A DNA stretch of 64,000 nucleotides from Acinetobacter seifertii (GCF_000368065.1 NZ_KB851199.1:446252-510251); one strand, 5' to 3'; counted from the stretch's first letter, positions 7,809 through 18,539 are shown. Made by a program: numbers and translations. The notes: a model not told the origin generated them from the letters alone.

Positions 7809-9377
7809 ATGCACTCTCCTTTAAATTCATCCCTGTCCCATACGATTTTTCGTTTGGGCACTTGGTATGGTTTATACCGTCTTATTATTGCGGTTAGCCT
7901 GACTATTATTTTGGTTTCAACCAATGCTCAAGCCGACAATAGTTTGCAGCAACCATCTTTATATTTTTATACGCTACTAGGCTACTCAATTGTCAGTCTT
8001 GTTCAATTGTTAGGCTTTAAATTTATCGCAACTCAGGCAACACGCCAGCTTGCTTTATTTTTTATTGTCGATGTTATTTGTTTGAGTTTACTGACTTTTT
8101 CTGTTGGTGAACCAAATTTACAGCTTAGTCTACTTTATGTAATTGCAATCTTTACCTCGGCAATTTTGCTCAGCGCAAGAATGTCTTTAATCATTACCTT
8201 GCTTGCGATCATTGCAGTTATTTACCAACGCTTCGTGGGGAGTTTGTTCGACTACAACAATCTAAACACGATTGGGAATAGTGCCTTACTCGCTTTCTTA
8301 TTTTTTGTCGTTCATGGGATTGGTCAAATTGCGGTTCAGCGCTTTAAATTACTTGAAGCTTTGACCTTTCACCAGTCAGTTGAACTTTATCAACTTCAAA
8401 ATATTAACCGTTATATTTTAGAACAAATTGAAGAAGGCTATTTAGTCTTAGATGAAGACTACAACATTGTGCTCAGCAATCCAGCTGCTTGCTCACTGCT
8501 CGGTATTCCACCCCAATTTGCCAACGAAAAATATCCTTTAGCCAAGTGGCATACCGACTTATATGAGATTCTTAAGTTTGGTGAATTACAAGAAGGTGAC
8601 CGATTTATTTTTGAGTCCCGCCTATCGACTTATTCCATTAATATTAAAGTGCAGCACCTTTTGGTCCCACAACAAGCACTGACACTGCTCATTTTACAAG
8701 ATGCCCAGCAAATTAATCAGCAAGCACAACAGCTCAAACTTGCTGCTTTAGGGCAACTTTCAGCAAGTATTGCACATGAAATCCGCAATCCTTTGGCTGC
8801 AATTGTACAAGCAAATGAGCTACTTAAAGATAGCGATCCAGAACAACAAAATACTTTGCGACATATGATTGGTAAACAAGCCAAACGTATTGACAGTATT
8901 GTTCAAGATACTTTGGGGCTTGCACGTAGTGAAAGAACTCATCCTATTCAGATTGACTTAAGTCATTTTATAACAAGTTTATTCGAAGAAGATTTATCAG
9001 ACGTTAAGCACTCTATCCGACTCGAAATATCTGATAATTATCTAAAATTTTTATTTGACGAAAAACAATTACGACAAGTTATGATCAATTTGGTGCGAAA
9101 TGCTTTACGGCATAATGCACCTGATTCACCTAATGTCACGATCAATATTCATTCACAAGCAAATAAAATTTATATTGATGTGATCGATTACGGTGAAGGT
9201 GTATTAAAACGTGATATATCTCAACTATTTAAACCATTTTTTAGTACCGAAATTAATGGAACTGGTTTAGGATTATACTTGTCTCATAGTTTCTGTGAGG
9301 CAAACCATGCAAAGCTCACTTATGTAGAGCAAAAACAAGGGGCATGCTTCAGAATAGAGTGCCCAATAATATATTGA
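7809..9377 (+). CDS. pilS: Sensor histidine kinase PilS
   Basis: PilS senses pilin levels in the inner membrane and controls PilR, which activates the type IV pilin gene. This 522-residue protein has about six membrane segments in residues 20-175 (for example LYVIAIFTSAILLSARM), a PAS-like region at about 200-300 (EEGYLVLDEDYNIVLSN), the H-box SASIAHEIRNPLAAIV with His323, an N-box (NLVRNALRHN) and G-boxes (DYGEGV, GTGLGLYLS). It lies between gacA and pilR, and pilR follows after 24 bases with its own GGGGA ribosome-binding site. The pairing with pilR makes PilS much more likely than a generic kinase. Confidence 0.9.
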   Translation: MHSPLNSSLSHTIFRLGTWYGLYRLIIAVSLTIILVSTNAQADNSLQQPSLYFYTLLGYSIVSLVQLLGFKFIATQATRQLALFFIVDVICLSLLTFSVGEPNLQLSLLYVIAIFTSAILLSARMSLIITLLAIIAVIYQRFVGSLFDYNNLNTIGNSALLAFLFFVVHGIGQIAVQRFKLLEALTFHQSVELYQLQNINRYILEQIEEGYLVLDEDYNIVLSNPAACSLLGIPPQFANEKYPLAKWHTDLYEILKFGELQEGDRFIFESRLSTYSINIKVQHLLVPQQALTLLILQDAQQINQQAQQLKLAALGQLSASIAHEIRNPLAAIVQANELLKDSDPEQQNTLRHMIGKQAKRIDSIVQDTLGLARSERTHPIQIDLSHFITSLFEEDLSDVKHSIRLEISDNYLKFLFDEKQLRQVMINLVRNALRHNAPDSPNVTINIHSQANKIYIDVIDYGEGVLKRDISQLFKPFFSTEINGTGLGLYLSHSFCEANHAKLTYVEQKQGACFRIECPIIY

Positions 9378-9401
9378 TTTTTTTATTAGGTTTTTGGGGA
9401 A

Positions 9402-10823
9402 ATGGCAGAACAGCAACCACTGGTTTTGCTTGTAGACGATGAAGAAGATTTGTGCCTTTTAATGCAAATGACACTTGCACGAATGGGGATTAAAACACAT
9501 CTTGCTTATCGGGTTGAACAGGCCAAACAACTCTTCACTCAGTTTCATTACGACGCATGCTTAACCGATTTAAATCTACCTGATGGTAGCGGGTTAGACT
9601 TAGTCAAACATGTCTCTCAAAACTACCCCAACACCCCAATTGCAGTTTTAACTGCATACGGCAATATGGATATTGCAATTGCTGCATTAAAAGCAGGTGC
9701 TTTTGATTTTGTGAATAAACCTATTAACCAAGTCCATTTAGATCAGTTATTGCAAAAGGCGCTCAATCGGCAACAAACAGATCAAGACTTTGCAGAAACA
9801 GCGCTAGAAAATAAATTATTAATCGGCCGTTCTCTACCTATTCAACAATTACGCATTGCAATTAAAAAAATTGCTCGCTCTCAAGCACCTGTATTTGTTA
9901 CAGGTGAGTCAGGAACAGGTAAAGAAGTAGTTGCCAACCTAGTTCATCGGTTAAGTAACCGTAGTGAAGGTCCTTTTATTGCAATTAACTGCGGTGCCAT
10001 TCCAACTGAACTCATGGAAAGTGAGCTGTTTGGACATAAAAAAGGCAGTTTTACTGGGGCAACTCAAGATAAACAGGGTCTGATTTTATCGGCTCACGGC
10101 GGTAGTTTATTTTTAGATGAAATTGCCGAATTACCACTTAGTATGCAAGTCAAACTACTGCGTGCGGTACAGGAAAAAAAGATCCGTCCTCTCGGTTCCG
10201 ATCAGGAAATTGATGTTGATTTCCGTGTCATTAGTGCGAGTCATCAAGACTTGGATTTATTGGTTAGACAAGGCAAATTCCGTCAGGATTTGTTTTTCCG
10301 TATCCATGTTATGGACTTGATGTTACCACCGCTACGAGAACGTGGCGAAGATGTCCTTTTACTTGCAAATCACTTTATTCAGAAAATTTGTATGGAGTGG
10401 GAAACACCACCCAAACAATTAAGCGACGCAGCCGAGACTTATCTCTTACAGCAACACTTTCCTGGCAATGTTCGCGAATTAAGAAACATGATTGAGCGAG
10501 CAATCACCCTAAGTGACGATGCTCAAATTGATGTACCACACTTACATCCAGCACCATTAAGAGCAAATATCTCTAGCTCAGTACCATTGGTATCTCAGAC
10601 AATACAAAATAACGTGACAACGCCTCAAGTTGTAAAAAAATTGCCAACTGAAGGATTGGAGCGTTATTTAGAGAACATTGAAAAAGATATTCTGCTCAAT
10701 GCACTCAATATGACCCATTGGAACAGAACTTTAGCAGCAAAAAAACTAGGAATGACGTTTCGTTCTTTACGTTATCGTTTGAAAAAATTTGGCTTAGACA
10801 CCGAGACTGAACAGGAAGTATAA
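9402..10823 (+). CDS. pilR: Sigma-54-dependent response regulator PilR
   Basis: PilR is an NtrC-type enhancer-binding protein that activates sigma-54 promoters of type IV pilus genes. The receiver domain has Asp56 (LTDLNLPDGSG). The AAA+ domain has a Walker A GESGTGKE, the sigma-54 contact loop GSFTGA (here Ser in place of the more common Ala of GAFTGA), Walker B GGSLFLDEIAELP and an arginine-finger region PPLRERGEDV. A Fis-type HTH lies at the C-terminus (NRTLAAKKLGMTFRSLRYRL). It follows pilS. Its stop lies four bases from the convergent ctpA gene, and a hairpin spans both ends. Confidence 0.93.
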   Translation: MAEQQPLVLLVDDEEDLCLLMQMTLARMGIKTHLAYRVEQAKQLFTQFHYDACLTDLNLPDGSGLDLVKHVSQNYPNTPIAVLTAYGNMDIAIAALKAGAFDFVNKPINQVHLDQLLQKALNRQQTDQDFAETALENKLLIGRSLPIQQLRIAIKKIARSQAPVFVTGESGTGKEVVANLVHRLSNRSEGPFIAINCGAIPTELMESELFGHKKGSFTGATQDKQGLILSAHGGSLFLDEIAELPLSMQVKLLRAVQEKKIRPLGSDQEIDVDFRVISASHQDLDLLVRQGKFRQDLFFRIHVMDLMLPPLRERGEDVLLLANHFIQKICMEWETPPKQLSDAAETYLLQQHFPGNVRELRNMIERAITLSDDAQIDVPHLHPAPLRANISSSVPLVSQTIQNNVTTPQVVKKLPTEGLERYLENIEKDILLNALNMTHWNRTLAAKKLGMTFRSLRYRLKKFGLDTETEQEV

Positions 10824-10839
10824 ACCTTACTTCCTTTTT
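10814..10839 (+). terminator. Terminator spanning the pilR and ctpA 3' ends
   Basis: GGAAGTA pairs with TACTTCC around a TAAACCT loop and is followed by TTTTT. The left arm lies in the last pilR codons and the right arm in the last ctpA codons, so the convergent genes share it. Confidence 0.65.
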
Positions 10840-12011
10840 AGAAGTAAATCGGCAACACGCTCCAAATAAACATCTTCTTTCATTTCTGGCGGTAAGGGAT
10901 AGGTCTGATTAGGTTGAATACCTTGCCCTTCAATCATATTACCATTTGGTGTGTAGTAATGTGAGACCGTCATTTGCAAGGCTGCCCCACTAGGCAGAGG
11001 GAAAAGCTTTTGTACAACACCTTTTCCATAACTTTTTTCGCCAATGACCCAAGCACGCTGATGCTCTTTCATTGCAGCAGTAAAAACTTCTGCTGCTGAT
11101 GCGGATCGATGATTAATTAAAATACCGACCTTTATATTTTGAAAATCATTGCCCGGTAAAGCCTGAAATTGCTGATTACCTTCTGAACGACTTTTTGTAG
11201 AAACAATAATGCCATGATTTAAAAATAAATCGGCTGACTCAACAGCAGCAGATAGCAACCCGCCTGGGTTATTTCGTAAATCAATTAATACTGCTTTTAA
11301 ACGCGAAGAACTATTTTCTTCAATCAAACGCTTAATTTCATTAGCAGTATCTTGCTGGAACACTCTAATTTTTAGTACCAATACCTGATTGTGTAACATG
11401 ACAGGTTCGATGTCAGTTTCAATCTTTTTATTACGAACCAAACTGATTGGAGTATTTGACTCCTCGGTCTGTACCTGAAGTGTTGATCCTATTGAACCAT
11501 ACAGCAAACCAGATATTTGATCTTGCGTCAGGTTCTTAAGTTCTTGATTATCAATTTTTAAAATTGTCTGGCCATTTCTTAAGCCTAGTTTATATGAATC
11601 TGAACCTGTCTTAAGGTCGCGAATCATCCATTTATGAATATGTGCTTCTGGACTTAATGCAAAATCAACCGAGGCTAGATCACCTTCGGTATATTGAATG
11701 AGTTGACGGTATTCTTCAGGAGACAAATAGCGTGAATAACGATCTAAACCGCTGACTAATCCTTTAATGGCTTGTAAAAATAAAGCATCGTCCGACTTTT
11801 CATCGACATAGTTATCCCGAACAATCCCATAAATTTGTACAAACTGCTGAATCGACTCAATAGGGACTTCTGCATAACTTTCTTCTGATTCTGCCGGATC
11901 AACATGCTGCGGTGATAGTTTTTCTTTTACAACAGGAGCAGCAAGAGCGAGGTAGCTGCAACACATCAATACACTACCCAAAAAAGCTTTATATATTTTG
12001 TGTTGCAGCAT
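10827..12011 (-). CDS. ctpA: Carboxy-terminal processing protease (S41 family, CtpA-like)
   Basis: This is a periplasmic serine protease of the CtpA/Prc family that trims or degrades envelope proteins by their C-termini. It has an N-terminal signal peptide or anchor (hydrophobic to LALA, residue 24), a PDZ domain at about residues 110-190 (SYKLGLRNGQTILKIDNQEL), and an S41 domain. The nucleophile serine is in SASAAE (residues 303-308) and the general base is Lys330 (YGKGVVQ). RNNPGGLLSAAV is the usual substrate-cleft motif. Its 394 residues fit the short CTP-3/CtpA class. It lies 16 bases downstream of gpmI on the same strand and is probably co-transcribed. Confidence 0.88.
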   Translation of the reverse strand: MLQHKIYKAFLGSVLMCCSYLALAAPVVKEKLSPQHVDPAESEESYAEVPIESIQQFVQIYGIVRDNYVDEKSDDALFLQAIKGLVSGLDRYSRYLSPEEYRQLIQYTEGDLASVDFALSPEAHIHKWMIRDLKTGSDSYKLGLRNGQTILKIDNQELKNLTQDQISGLLYGSIGSTLQVQTEESNTPISLVRNKKIETDIEPVMLHNQVLVLKIRVFQQDTANEIKRLIEENSSSRLKAVLIDLRNNPGGLLSAAVESADLFLNHGIIVSTKSRSEGNQQFQALPGNDFQNIKVGILINHRSASAAEVFTAAMKEHQRAWVIGEKSYGKGVVQKLFPLPSGAALQMTVSHYYTPNGNMIEGQGIQPNQTYPLPPEMKEDVYLERVADLLLKRK

Positions 12012-12026
12012 TTAGTCACCTATCGC

Positions 12027-13574
12027 TTATGCAGATAATGTAATCAGATTACGACCTTGCATTTCCGCAGGTACAGGAATCTGCATTAGATTAAGGATAG
12101 TCGGTGCAACATCTGCAAGTACACCACCTTCTGCAATTGTCGCTTGAGTTGGACCAACATAAATAAATGGTACAAGCTCTGTTGTATGTTGAGTATGAAC
12201 CTGACCACTTTCATAGTCCTGCATTTGCTCGACATTGCCATGATCAGCAGTAATCAGCATGTGGCCTTTTTTCGCCATCACAGCTTCGTATACACGACCT
12301 AAACATGTATCAACTGCTTCAACAGCCTTAACCGCAGCATCAAATACGCCTGTATGACCTACCATATCACCATTGGCAAAGTTCACAACAAGTAAATCGT
12401 ACTCACCTGAGTTAATTGCCTTAACGAGTTCATCAGTTACTTCATAAGCACTCATTTCAGGCTTTAGGTCATATGTTGCAACGTTTGGTGATGGAATGAG
12501 AATACGCTTCTCACCTGGGTATTCATCTTCACGACCACCACTAAAGAAGAATGTCACATGGGCATATTTTTCTGTTTCAGCAATACGTAATTGCGTTTTG
12601 CCAAGAGAAGATAAATATTCACCAAGTGAGTTTTTCAACTCTTCAGGCATATATGCCACAGGTGCATCAATACTTGCTTGATAACGCGTCAACATGACAA
12701 ATTTAGAAAGGTTCGGCACAACTTTACGCTCAAAACCAGCGAAGTCTTTTTCAACAAACGCACGAGTAATTTCACGAGCACGGTCAGCACGGAAGTTCAT
12801 GAAAACAACGCTATCGCCATCTTGAACTTTAGCCACATCACCAATACGAGTTGCTTTTACAAACTCGTCATTTTCATTTGCAGCATACGCAAGCTCTAAA
12901 CCTTCTACTGCCGTTTGTGCAGTACGAAGTGCTTCACCTTCAGTCAATAAACGGTAAGCCTGTTCTACACGGTCCCAACGGTTATCACGATCCATTGCAA
13001 AGTAACGGCCAATCATAGTTGCTATACGACCTTGACCCGGATATTGAGCAAATAGAGCATCTAATTTTTCTAATGAAGGTTGCGCACTACGTGGAGGAGT
13101 ATCACGACCATCAAGGAATGCATGAAGATAAACTTTTGCACCACGTTTTAATGCAAGCTCACACATCGCCACAATATGATCTTCGTGTGAATGAACACCA
13201 CCTTCAGAAAGTAAGCCCATAATATGAACTGCACCACCAGCAGCTTTAGCTTTTTCAACAGCGTCAATCAATACTTCATGTTTGAAAAAATCGCCAGTAC
13301 GAATGTCTTTAGTAATACGGGTAAAATCTTGATACAACACACGGCCTGCACCAAGGTTCATATGGCCAACTTCAGAGTTACCCATTTGTCCATCAGGCAA
13401 ACCTACATCTTCACCAGAACCAGAAATGAGACTATTTGGATGCTTTGCTTTCATTGCAGTTAAATTCGGGGTTTTTGCTGCAAGAAAAGCATTATCTTCA
13501 ATCGCTTCACGGTGTCCAACACCATCCATAATGACCAGAACGTGAGGGATCTTGCCAGCAGTTGCATCCGTCAT
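12027..13574 (-). CDS. gpmI: 2,3-bisphosphoglycerate-independent phosphoglycerate mutase
   Basis: This dimanganese enzyme interconverts 3- and 2-phosphoglycerate in glycolysis and gluconeogenesis. MDGVG near the N-terminus and QMGNSEVGH with catalytic Ser67 belong to the alkaline-phosphatase-like domain. [13 protein letters not shown] and [14 protein letters not shown] are in the phosphotransferase insert, and [12 protein letters not shown] and [10 protein letters not shown] carry metal ligands. The ATG used here gives 515 residues and has an AGAG motif about seven bases ahead; an in-frame TTG two codons upstream is less likely. ctpA follows closely. Confidence 0.95.
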   Translation of the reverse strand: MTDATAGKIPHVLVIMDGVGHREAIEDNAFLAAKTPNLTAMKAKHPNSLISGSGEDVGLPDGQMGNSEVGHMNLGAGRVLYQDFTRITKDIRTGDFFKHEVLIDAVEKAKAAGGAVHIMGLLSEGGVHSHEDHIVAMCELALKRGAKVYLHAFLDGRDTPPRSAQPSLEKLDALFAQYPGQGRIATMIGRYFAMDRDNRWDRVEQAYRLLTEGEALRTAQTAVEGLELAYAANENDEFVKATRIGDVAKVQDGDSVVFMNFRADRAREITRAFVEKDFAGFERKVVPNLSKFVMLTRYQASIDAPVAYMPEELKNSLGEYLSSLGKTQLRIAETEKYAHVTFFFSGGREDEYPGEKRILIPSPNVATYDLKPEMSAYEVTDELVKAINSGEYDLLVVNFANGDMVGHTGVFDAAVKAVEAVDTCLGRVYEAVMAKKGHMLITADHGNVEQMQDYESGQVHTQHTTELVPFIYVGPTQATIAEGGVLADVAPTILNLMQIPVPAEMQGRNLITLSA

Positions 13575-13699
13575 AATCAATTTCTCTTTTGTCTACAATT
13601 TCATCGCAATATCTTACCGAATTTTCGGTGAAGACTCTAATTTTTCCTATAGCTTTCACCAATGCCTATCATTGAGAAAGCCATTCATATTCTTTTGAA

Positions 13700-14770
13700 T
13701 TAACGGGCGCGGTAAAGTAAATAACTACCTGCACCGAATAGCAAAGCAATAGGTACAAGCACAAACCAAGCAGGTGAAGGTGCGTATACCAAACTTGCGT
13801 AACCCAAGAAATCTTGTAAGTAATAGAAACCCAAACCAATAAAGAGTGCGATCACCAATCTGAAACCCATTGATTGTTGACGTAGTGGCCCAAAAATAAA
13901 AGAACAAGCGACTAACACCAAGGTAATGAGAGAAAATGGAGAGGCAACTTTTTGCCAAAAAGCTAATTGGTAAGTTTTAGGGACTTGGCTATATTCATCC
14001 ATATAACGCATGAAGCTAACCAACTGACTTGGAGATAAGTCTTCAGGATCTAAAGTCACCATGTGTACGTATTTAGGTTGCAAAGCCAATCCTAAAGACT
14101 GCTGTTCATGATTATTTTGTATTGAATTACCATCTGTAAGAATGTCTGTTTGGCTAGCTTTCTGTAAAGACCATTGACCATCTTTGATAAACTTACCTTG
14201 CTCTGCATTAATTAGAGATTGCAAACGGTAATCTTTGTCAAAGTCTACAACTTGAATGTCTCTTAAATTTCCTTGCGAGTTTGCATAGTCAATATAGATA
14301 AAACGCTGTCCTTCTCGTGACCAATAACCTTTCACTTCACCTAAAGCAGCTGCTGAACGGTGACTTTTAACACTTTGTGCTTGCTCATTTGTATAAGGAA
14401 CAACCCACTCACTAAGTGCAAAAGATAAAATAATAAGCAGCAAAGCTGAGCGCATCACCCAACCTACAATACGCCACAAGCTAATACCAACTGACCGCAT
14501 CACAATCAGCTCGCTGTTGGATGCTAAAGCCCCTAATCCAATCACAGCCCCAATTAAGGCCGAAATAGGTAAAATCTCATATAGATAGCGGGGGGCACCC
14601 CATAACACATAGATAAAAGCTTGCCATGCATTATAGTCAGGCTTTAACTCACCCAACTCACCCAAATAAGTAAACAAGACCTGTAAAACAGATAAAACAA
14701 TGGTGGTACCAAACATTGCAAGCGCAGTGGTTTTCGTCACATATTTGGCGACTATTCGACGTGCTAACAT
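13700..14770 (-). CDS. lptG: LPS export ABC transporter permease LptG
   Basis: LptG and LptF form the membrane part of the LptB2FG transporter, which extracts lipopolysaccharide or lipooligosaccharide from the inner membrane and feeds it to the LptC-LptA bridge. The 356 residues show the YjgP/YjgQ layout: membrane helices at both ends (about 15-125 and 270-355) around a periplasmic beta-jellyroll (about 130-260). LGALASNSELIVMRSVGIS contains the coupling-helix region. The start overlaps the lptF stop by one base (TAATG), so translation is coupled. Order and overlap identify this as LptG. Confidence 0.92.
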   Translation of the reverse strand: MLARRIVAKYVTKTTALAMFGTTIVLSVLQVLFTYLGELGELKPDYNAWQAFIYVLWGAPRYLYEILPISALIGAVIGLGALASNSELIVMRSVGISLWRIVGWVMRSALLLIILSFALSEWVVPYTNEQAQSVKSHRSAAALGEVKGYWSREGQRFIYIDYANSQGNLRDIQVVDFDKDYRLQSLINAEQGKFIKDGQWSLQKASQTDILTDGNSIQNNHEQQSLGLALQPKYVHMVTLDPEDLSPSQLVSFMRYMDEYSQVPKTYQLAFWQKVASPFSLITLVLVACSFIFGPLRQQSMGFRLVIALFIGLGFYYLQDFLGYASLVYAPSPAWFVLVPIALLFGAGSYLLYRAR

Positions 14771-15870
14771 TATAATTTCACCCGCTTGATCTGTTTCTTG
14801 ATTTTCGGCCCTAATTTCTGTTTACGTGAAAATAAGGCAGCTGCAATTGCATAAACCAATAAAGCTGCTGGATAAGCCCAAATGTCCAGCTCTCCTCTAC
14901 TGATACGAGTCTTAATCGCAATCATAAGAACAATCAGACTCGCGAAAATAAAAATAGATGGAATAAGACGATAATAACGGCCCTGTCGTGGATTTACCTC
15001 AGACAATGCAACTGACATCATGAGAGCAACAATGATGGTAAACGGACCAAATAAACGCCAACCCAACTCACTTCTGATGACAGGATCATTGCTTTTATCC
15101 AATAGCTTAGAGGTTGGAAGTGCTCCTACATCACTACTTTCAAACTTAACATCCTTATCATTTTCTAAGCGCAGACGATAAGACTGGAACTCTGCTTGCG
15201 TATATTTCGGTTGTCCCGGATATATTTCATAACGGCGACCTTGAACCAGATCGACAACATTGGCTGTATCATTAGCCATCTCAACACGTGTTGCCTCTTT
15301 TGCCAAAATCATGACATCTGGCTTATCTTCTTTAGTAGCGCGTTGATAAAAGAAAATATCCTTGAGGTTTTTACGGTCTTCCGACAGTGAGCCTGCATAA
15401 ATCGTATAAGGCCCTGAAGAAATAAACTCTCTTGGGCGAACCAAATCAAAACCCGTCCGTACAGCTTGGGTTGTCGTTAGTTTTTCAAATTCACGCAGTC
15501 CCCACGGCGTCATCCACAACATGAGCACAGACTGACAAACCATGTAAACCAGTGTCATTGGAATGAGTAAGCGTGCTAATTGATGACGACTTACTCCACT
15601 ACCATTGAGTACGGCCATTTCATGGTCAACATATAAGCGACCAAACACCAGCATTAAGCCAATAAAAAAACCTAGTGGTAAAATAAGGGTAAGGAATTCG
15701 GGTAAACGATATCCTACGATGCTAAATAAAATACTAGCATCTAAACGCCCCTGCGCCGCCACACCAAAGTATTTGATCAGACGACCACCCATCATGATTA
15801 AGGTCAATAATGCAATGACCACCAATGAGGTAGAGACAACTTGCTTGACGAGATAACGCCGAATAATCAA
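14770..15870 (-). CDS. lptF: LPS export ABC transporter permease LptF
   Basis: This is the partner of LptG in the LptB2FG lipopolysaccharide extractor. Its 366 residues start MIIRRYLVKQV, typical of LptF. N-terminal helices cover about residues 10-125, the periplasmic jellyroll about 130-255, and the C-terminal helices about 270-350. HEMAVLNGSGVSRHQL is the expected coupling region. A basic tail (KQKLGPKIKKQIKRVKL) closes the protein. It is transcribed away from pepA with a 143-base gap that must hold both promoters, an arrangement also familiar from other gamma-proteobacteria. Confidence 0.92.
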   Translation of the reverse strand: MIIRRYLVKQVVSTSLVVIALLTLIMMGGRLIKYFGVAAQGRLDASILFSIVGYRLPEFLTLILPLGFFIGLMLVFGRLYVDHEMAVLNGSGVSRHQLARLLIPMTLVYMVCQSVLMLWMTPWGLREFEKLTTTQAVRTGFDLVRPREFISSGPYTIYAGSLSEDRKNLKDIFFYQRATKEDKPDVMILAKEATRVEMANDTANVVDLVQGRRYEIYPGQPKYTQAEFQSYRLRLENDKDVKFESSDVGALPTSKLLDKSNDPVIRSELGWRLFGPFTIIVALMMSVALSEVNPRQGRYYRLIPSIFIFASLIVLMIAIKTRISRGELDIWAYPAALLVYAIAAALFSRKQKLGPKIKKQIKRVKL

Positions 15871-16013
15871 ATTAATACTTCCAAAAGGCTAAACGGGACG
15901 AACGCTAGTTTACCCGAATGTTAAAAATATAAAACCGCACATTGCAACGCTATGCTTGAAAGTGTTTCAATGTTTTAATCCAACATAACTTTCTATAGGC
16001 AATCACGGCAGCC

Positions 16014-17462
16014 ATGAAATTTACAACTTATACAACTTTCCCTGAACAAACATCTAATGAATCTTTGTGGGTTTTAGTTGATTCAGAACAGCTACAAACC
16101 AACCTCAACACATATCAAATCAATAACATAGAAAATATTCTTACAGCGACTCAATTTAAAGCTAACTTCAACGAAACGTTGCCATTGTTTGGTCAGCTTA
16201 CTCATCAAGCTCATACCCAATTACTTGGTTTAGGAAAAGCAGCTGAACTTCAAGCAGTTAAGTTAGCAAAATTGGCACAAACCATTATCAAATCGACACA
16301 AAATAAATTTAAGCATATCGCAATTGATATTGCTGCGTTACCTGTCGAATACCATTATTTATTTGCATTAAGCTTAACTCAAGCAGCTTATGGTTATGAT
16401 GAGTTTAAATCGAAAAAAAATGAATTTGTGTTACAACAAGTTGATTTAATTAGTTCACAAACCAATCTTGATGAAAGCCAACTTGCCTTGGTGCATGCCG
16501 TACAATCTGGTCAGTCTTATGCTCGTGACTTAGGAAACCGTCCAGGTAATATCTGTTTCCCTGAATATTTAGCTGAACAGGCATTAGCTTTAGCTGCAGA
16601 ATTCCCAGACTTACTTAAAGTGACTGTCTTAAATGAGCAGCAAATGGCTGATTTAGGCATGTATGCATTCCTAGCTGTAAGTAAAGGATCTGAACGTCCG
16701 GGTCGTATTGTCACTCTTGAATACCAAGCAAACCTTGAACAAGCCCCTGTTGTACTTGTAGGTAAAGGCGTTACTTTTGATACAGGTGGTATTTCTTTAA
16801 AACCAGGCCTTGGCATGGATGAAATGAAATTCGATATGTGTGGTGCAGCTTCTGTGCTTGGTACAATCCGCGCATTATGTGAAGCACGCCTTCCAATTTA
16901 TGTGGTGGGCGCGATTGCTGCAGCAGAAAATATGCCTTCAGGTAAAGCAACTCGTCCGGGCGATATCGTAACGACCATGAGTGGTCAAACTGTTGAAATT
17001 TTAAACACCGATGCAGAAGGCCGTTTGGTTCTTTGCGATACGTTAACGTATATCAAACGCTTCAATCCGGCAGTAGTCATTGATATCGCAACTTTAACCG
17101 GTGCTTGTGTAGTTGCACTAGGTAAAGTGTTAAGCGGCTTATTCTCTCCTGACGATGCTTTAGCAACTGAGCTTCAACAAGCGGGTGAACAATCATTTGA
17201 CCGAGTATGGCGTATGCCAGTGATTGATGACTATCAAGAACTACTAGACTCACCTTTTGCAGATATAGCCAACATTGGTGGTCCACATGGCGGTGCGATT
17301 ACAGCGGCCTGCTTCCTTGAACGTTTCACACGTGATTATCGCTGGGCTCACTTAGATGTAGCCGGTACAGCTTGGTTATCAGGTTCAGCAAAAGGTGCAA
17401 CTGGTCGTCCAGTACCGTTACTTATGCAATTCTTAGCCAACCGTGTAAATACGAATGGCTAA
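16014..17462 (+). CDS. pepA: Leucyl aminopeptidase (M17)
   Basis: PepA is a dizinc M17 aminopeptidase that removes N-terminal residues from peptides; its E. coli homologue also binds DNA at cer/Xer sites. The C-terminal catalytic domain shows [17 protein letters not shown] (with a metal-binding Lys and Asp), the family signature NTDAEGRL and the downstream [14 protein letters not shown]. The N-terminal domain (about residues 1-165) is divergent, as is usual. At 482 residues it is slightly shorter than E. coli PepA (503). The last eight bases overlap the start of holC, so the two are coupled, as in many gamma-proteobacteria. Confidence 0.93.
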   Translation: MKFTTYTTFPEQTSNESLWVLVDSEQLQTNLNTYQINNIENILTATQFKANFNETLPLFGQLTHQAHTQLLGLGKAAELQAVKLAKLAQTIIKSTQNKFKHIAIDIAALPVEYHYLFALSLTQAAYGYDEFKSKKNEFVLQQVDLISSQTNLDESQLALVHAVQSGQSYARDLGNRPGNICFPEYLAEQALALAAEFPDLLKVTVLNEQQMADLGMYAFLAVSKGSERPGRIVTLEYQANLEQAPVVLVGKGVTFDTGGISLKPGLGMDEMKFDMCGAASVLGTIRALCEARLPIYVVGAIAAAENMPSGKATRPGDIVTTMSGQTVEILNTDAEGRLVLCDTLTYIKRFNPAVVIDIATLTGACVVALGKVLSGLFSPDDALATELQQAGEQSFDRVWRMPVIDDYQELLDSPFADIANIGGPHGGAITAACFLERFTRDYRWAHLDVAGTAWLSGSAKGATGRPVPLLMQFLANRVNTNG

Positions 17463-17862
17463 AGTTAGCTTTTATTTGTTTGAAACGAGTGAAGAACGGC
17501 AAGTCGATAGTGCTTGCCGTTTGTGCCGAAAGATTCTACTGAAGCACTCACAGATCTGGTGGTACTGCACAGATGTGCAGTTACAACAAACACTTGATGA
17601 AAAACTTTGGAGCTTTGATCCGACCAGCTTCATTGCTCATGGTATTGATCAGGCAGACGCAGCAGTATGTATTTCGGCTAAACAACCTACTGAACAAGGC
17701 TGGTTGGCATTTAATTTTAACAATCATGCACTTGAACAAGTGAATCATTTTAGCCACATTATAGAAATTGTTGAAAATAATGAAGCAGCCAAGCAAATTG
17801 GCCGAGAAAAATTTAAAATGTATCGTCGTTTGGGTATAGAACCTCGAACCTTTAAATTATAA
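17455..17862 (+). CDS. holC: DNA polymerase III chi subunit
   Basis: Chi links the clamp loader (through psi) to single-stranded DNA-binding protein. The 135-residue protein starts [15 protein letters not shown] and contains [20 protein letters not shown] and the [13 protein letters not shown] segment that defines the chi family. It also has a C-terminal tail with [13 protein letters not shown]. Its position overlapping the end of pepA is the classic holC context and supports the call strongly. Confidence 0.92.
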   Translation: MAKVSFYLFETSEERQVDSACRLCRKILLKHSQIWWYCTDVQLQQTLDEKLWSFDPTSFIAHGIDQADAAVCISAKQPTEQGWLAFNFNNHALEQVNHFSHIIEIVENNEAAKQIGREKFKMYRRLGIEPRTFKL

Positions 17863-17903
17863 CGCGCTAAAATGTTGAGACTGTTGAGTAAAGGAGAAGT
17901 GTG

Positions 17904-18539
17904 GTGGCATTAAATGTCGGGCAAGATTTTAAAAAAAGATGGTTAAATGCGCCTGAAGCTGTCCGTCATGCCTATCAACAGGATTTGGCACGTATTTGCG
18001 ATTTATTAGAGCCTCAGACGCCTATTCAACTTTGGGTACTCAATGACGAGAAAGCCCAACTAGAATCGCAAAAAAACATTGAACAGGCTTATGCAGACCT
18101 CAAAGCAGAGTTAATCGAACAAGCACGCATTCGCCGTCAGCTTGCTTTAGAAAAATCTCTTGCAGATAAGCGTGCAGTTGAAGCAGCCTATGCTGCTGAA
18201 TTGCAAGCCGATGAAGTTCGTAAGTTTGATGAGCAGACCCAAGCTCTACAAGCTTTCTGCAGTCATTTAGAACAGGAAGTTGCTGAACAAACTGCACGTT
18301 ATCAAAAAAACCCTGAAACACCTGCTGTAGACTATTCTTCTGGTGTAAAACTTAGCATTACCGATGATCAAATCTTATCGGAGCTTGAAAGTTTACGAAT
18401 TCGTTTAGAACTTGAAGCTGAAAACTTAATTGAACATTCTGTAACGGCTTTCCGTGCCAAACTAGAGGCGGCAGCTCAAGAAGAAATTGAATACATATTA
18501 AATAATTCTAAGTTTTCTGATGAAAAAATAGAAAAGTAA
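17904..18539 (+). CDS. Hypothetical coiled-coil protein downstream of holC
   Basis: I do not recognise a named family. The protein of 211 residues is rich in Ala, Glu, Gln and Leu. A long helical coiled-coil pattern runs from about residue 50 to 140 (repeated EQA, AELIEQARIRRQLALEK, AAYAAELQADEVRK) and a second helix from about 150 to 200. There is no signal peptide or membrane segment, so it is probably cytoplasmic. A GTG seven bases after AAGGAG was chosen; another GTG one codon earlier is equally possible. It lies 41 bases after holC on the same strand, so a link to replication or to PepA-HolC expression is possible but unproven. Confidence 0.75.
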   Translation: MALNVGQDFKKRWLNAPEAVRHAYQQDLARICDLLEPQTPIQLWVLNDEKAQLESQKNIEQAYADLKAELIEQARIRRQLALEKSLADKRAVEAAYAAELQADEVRKFDEQTQALQAFCSHLEQEVAEQTARYQKNPETPAVDYSSGVKLSITDDQILSELESLRIRLELEAENLIEHSVTAFRAKLEAAAQEEIEYILNNSKFSDEKIEK

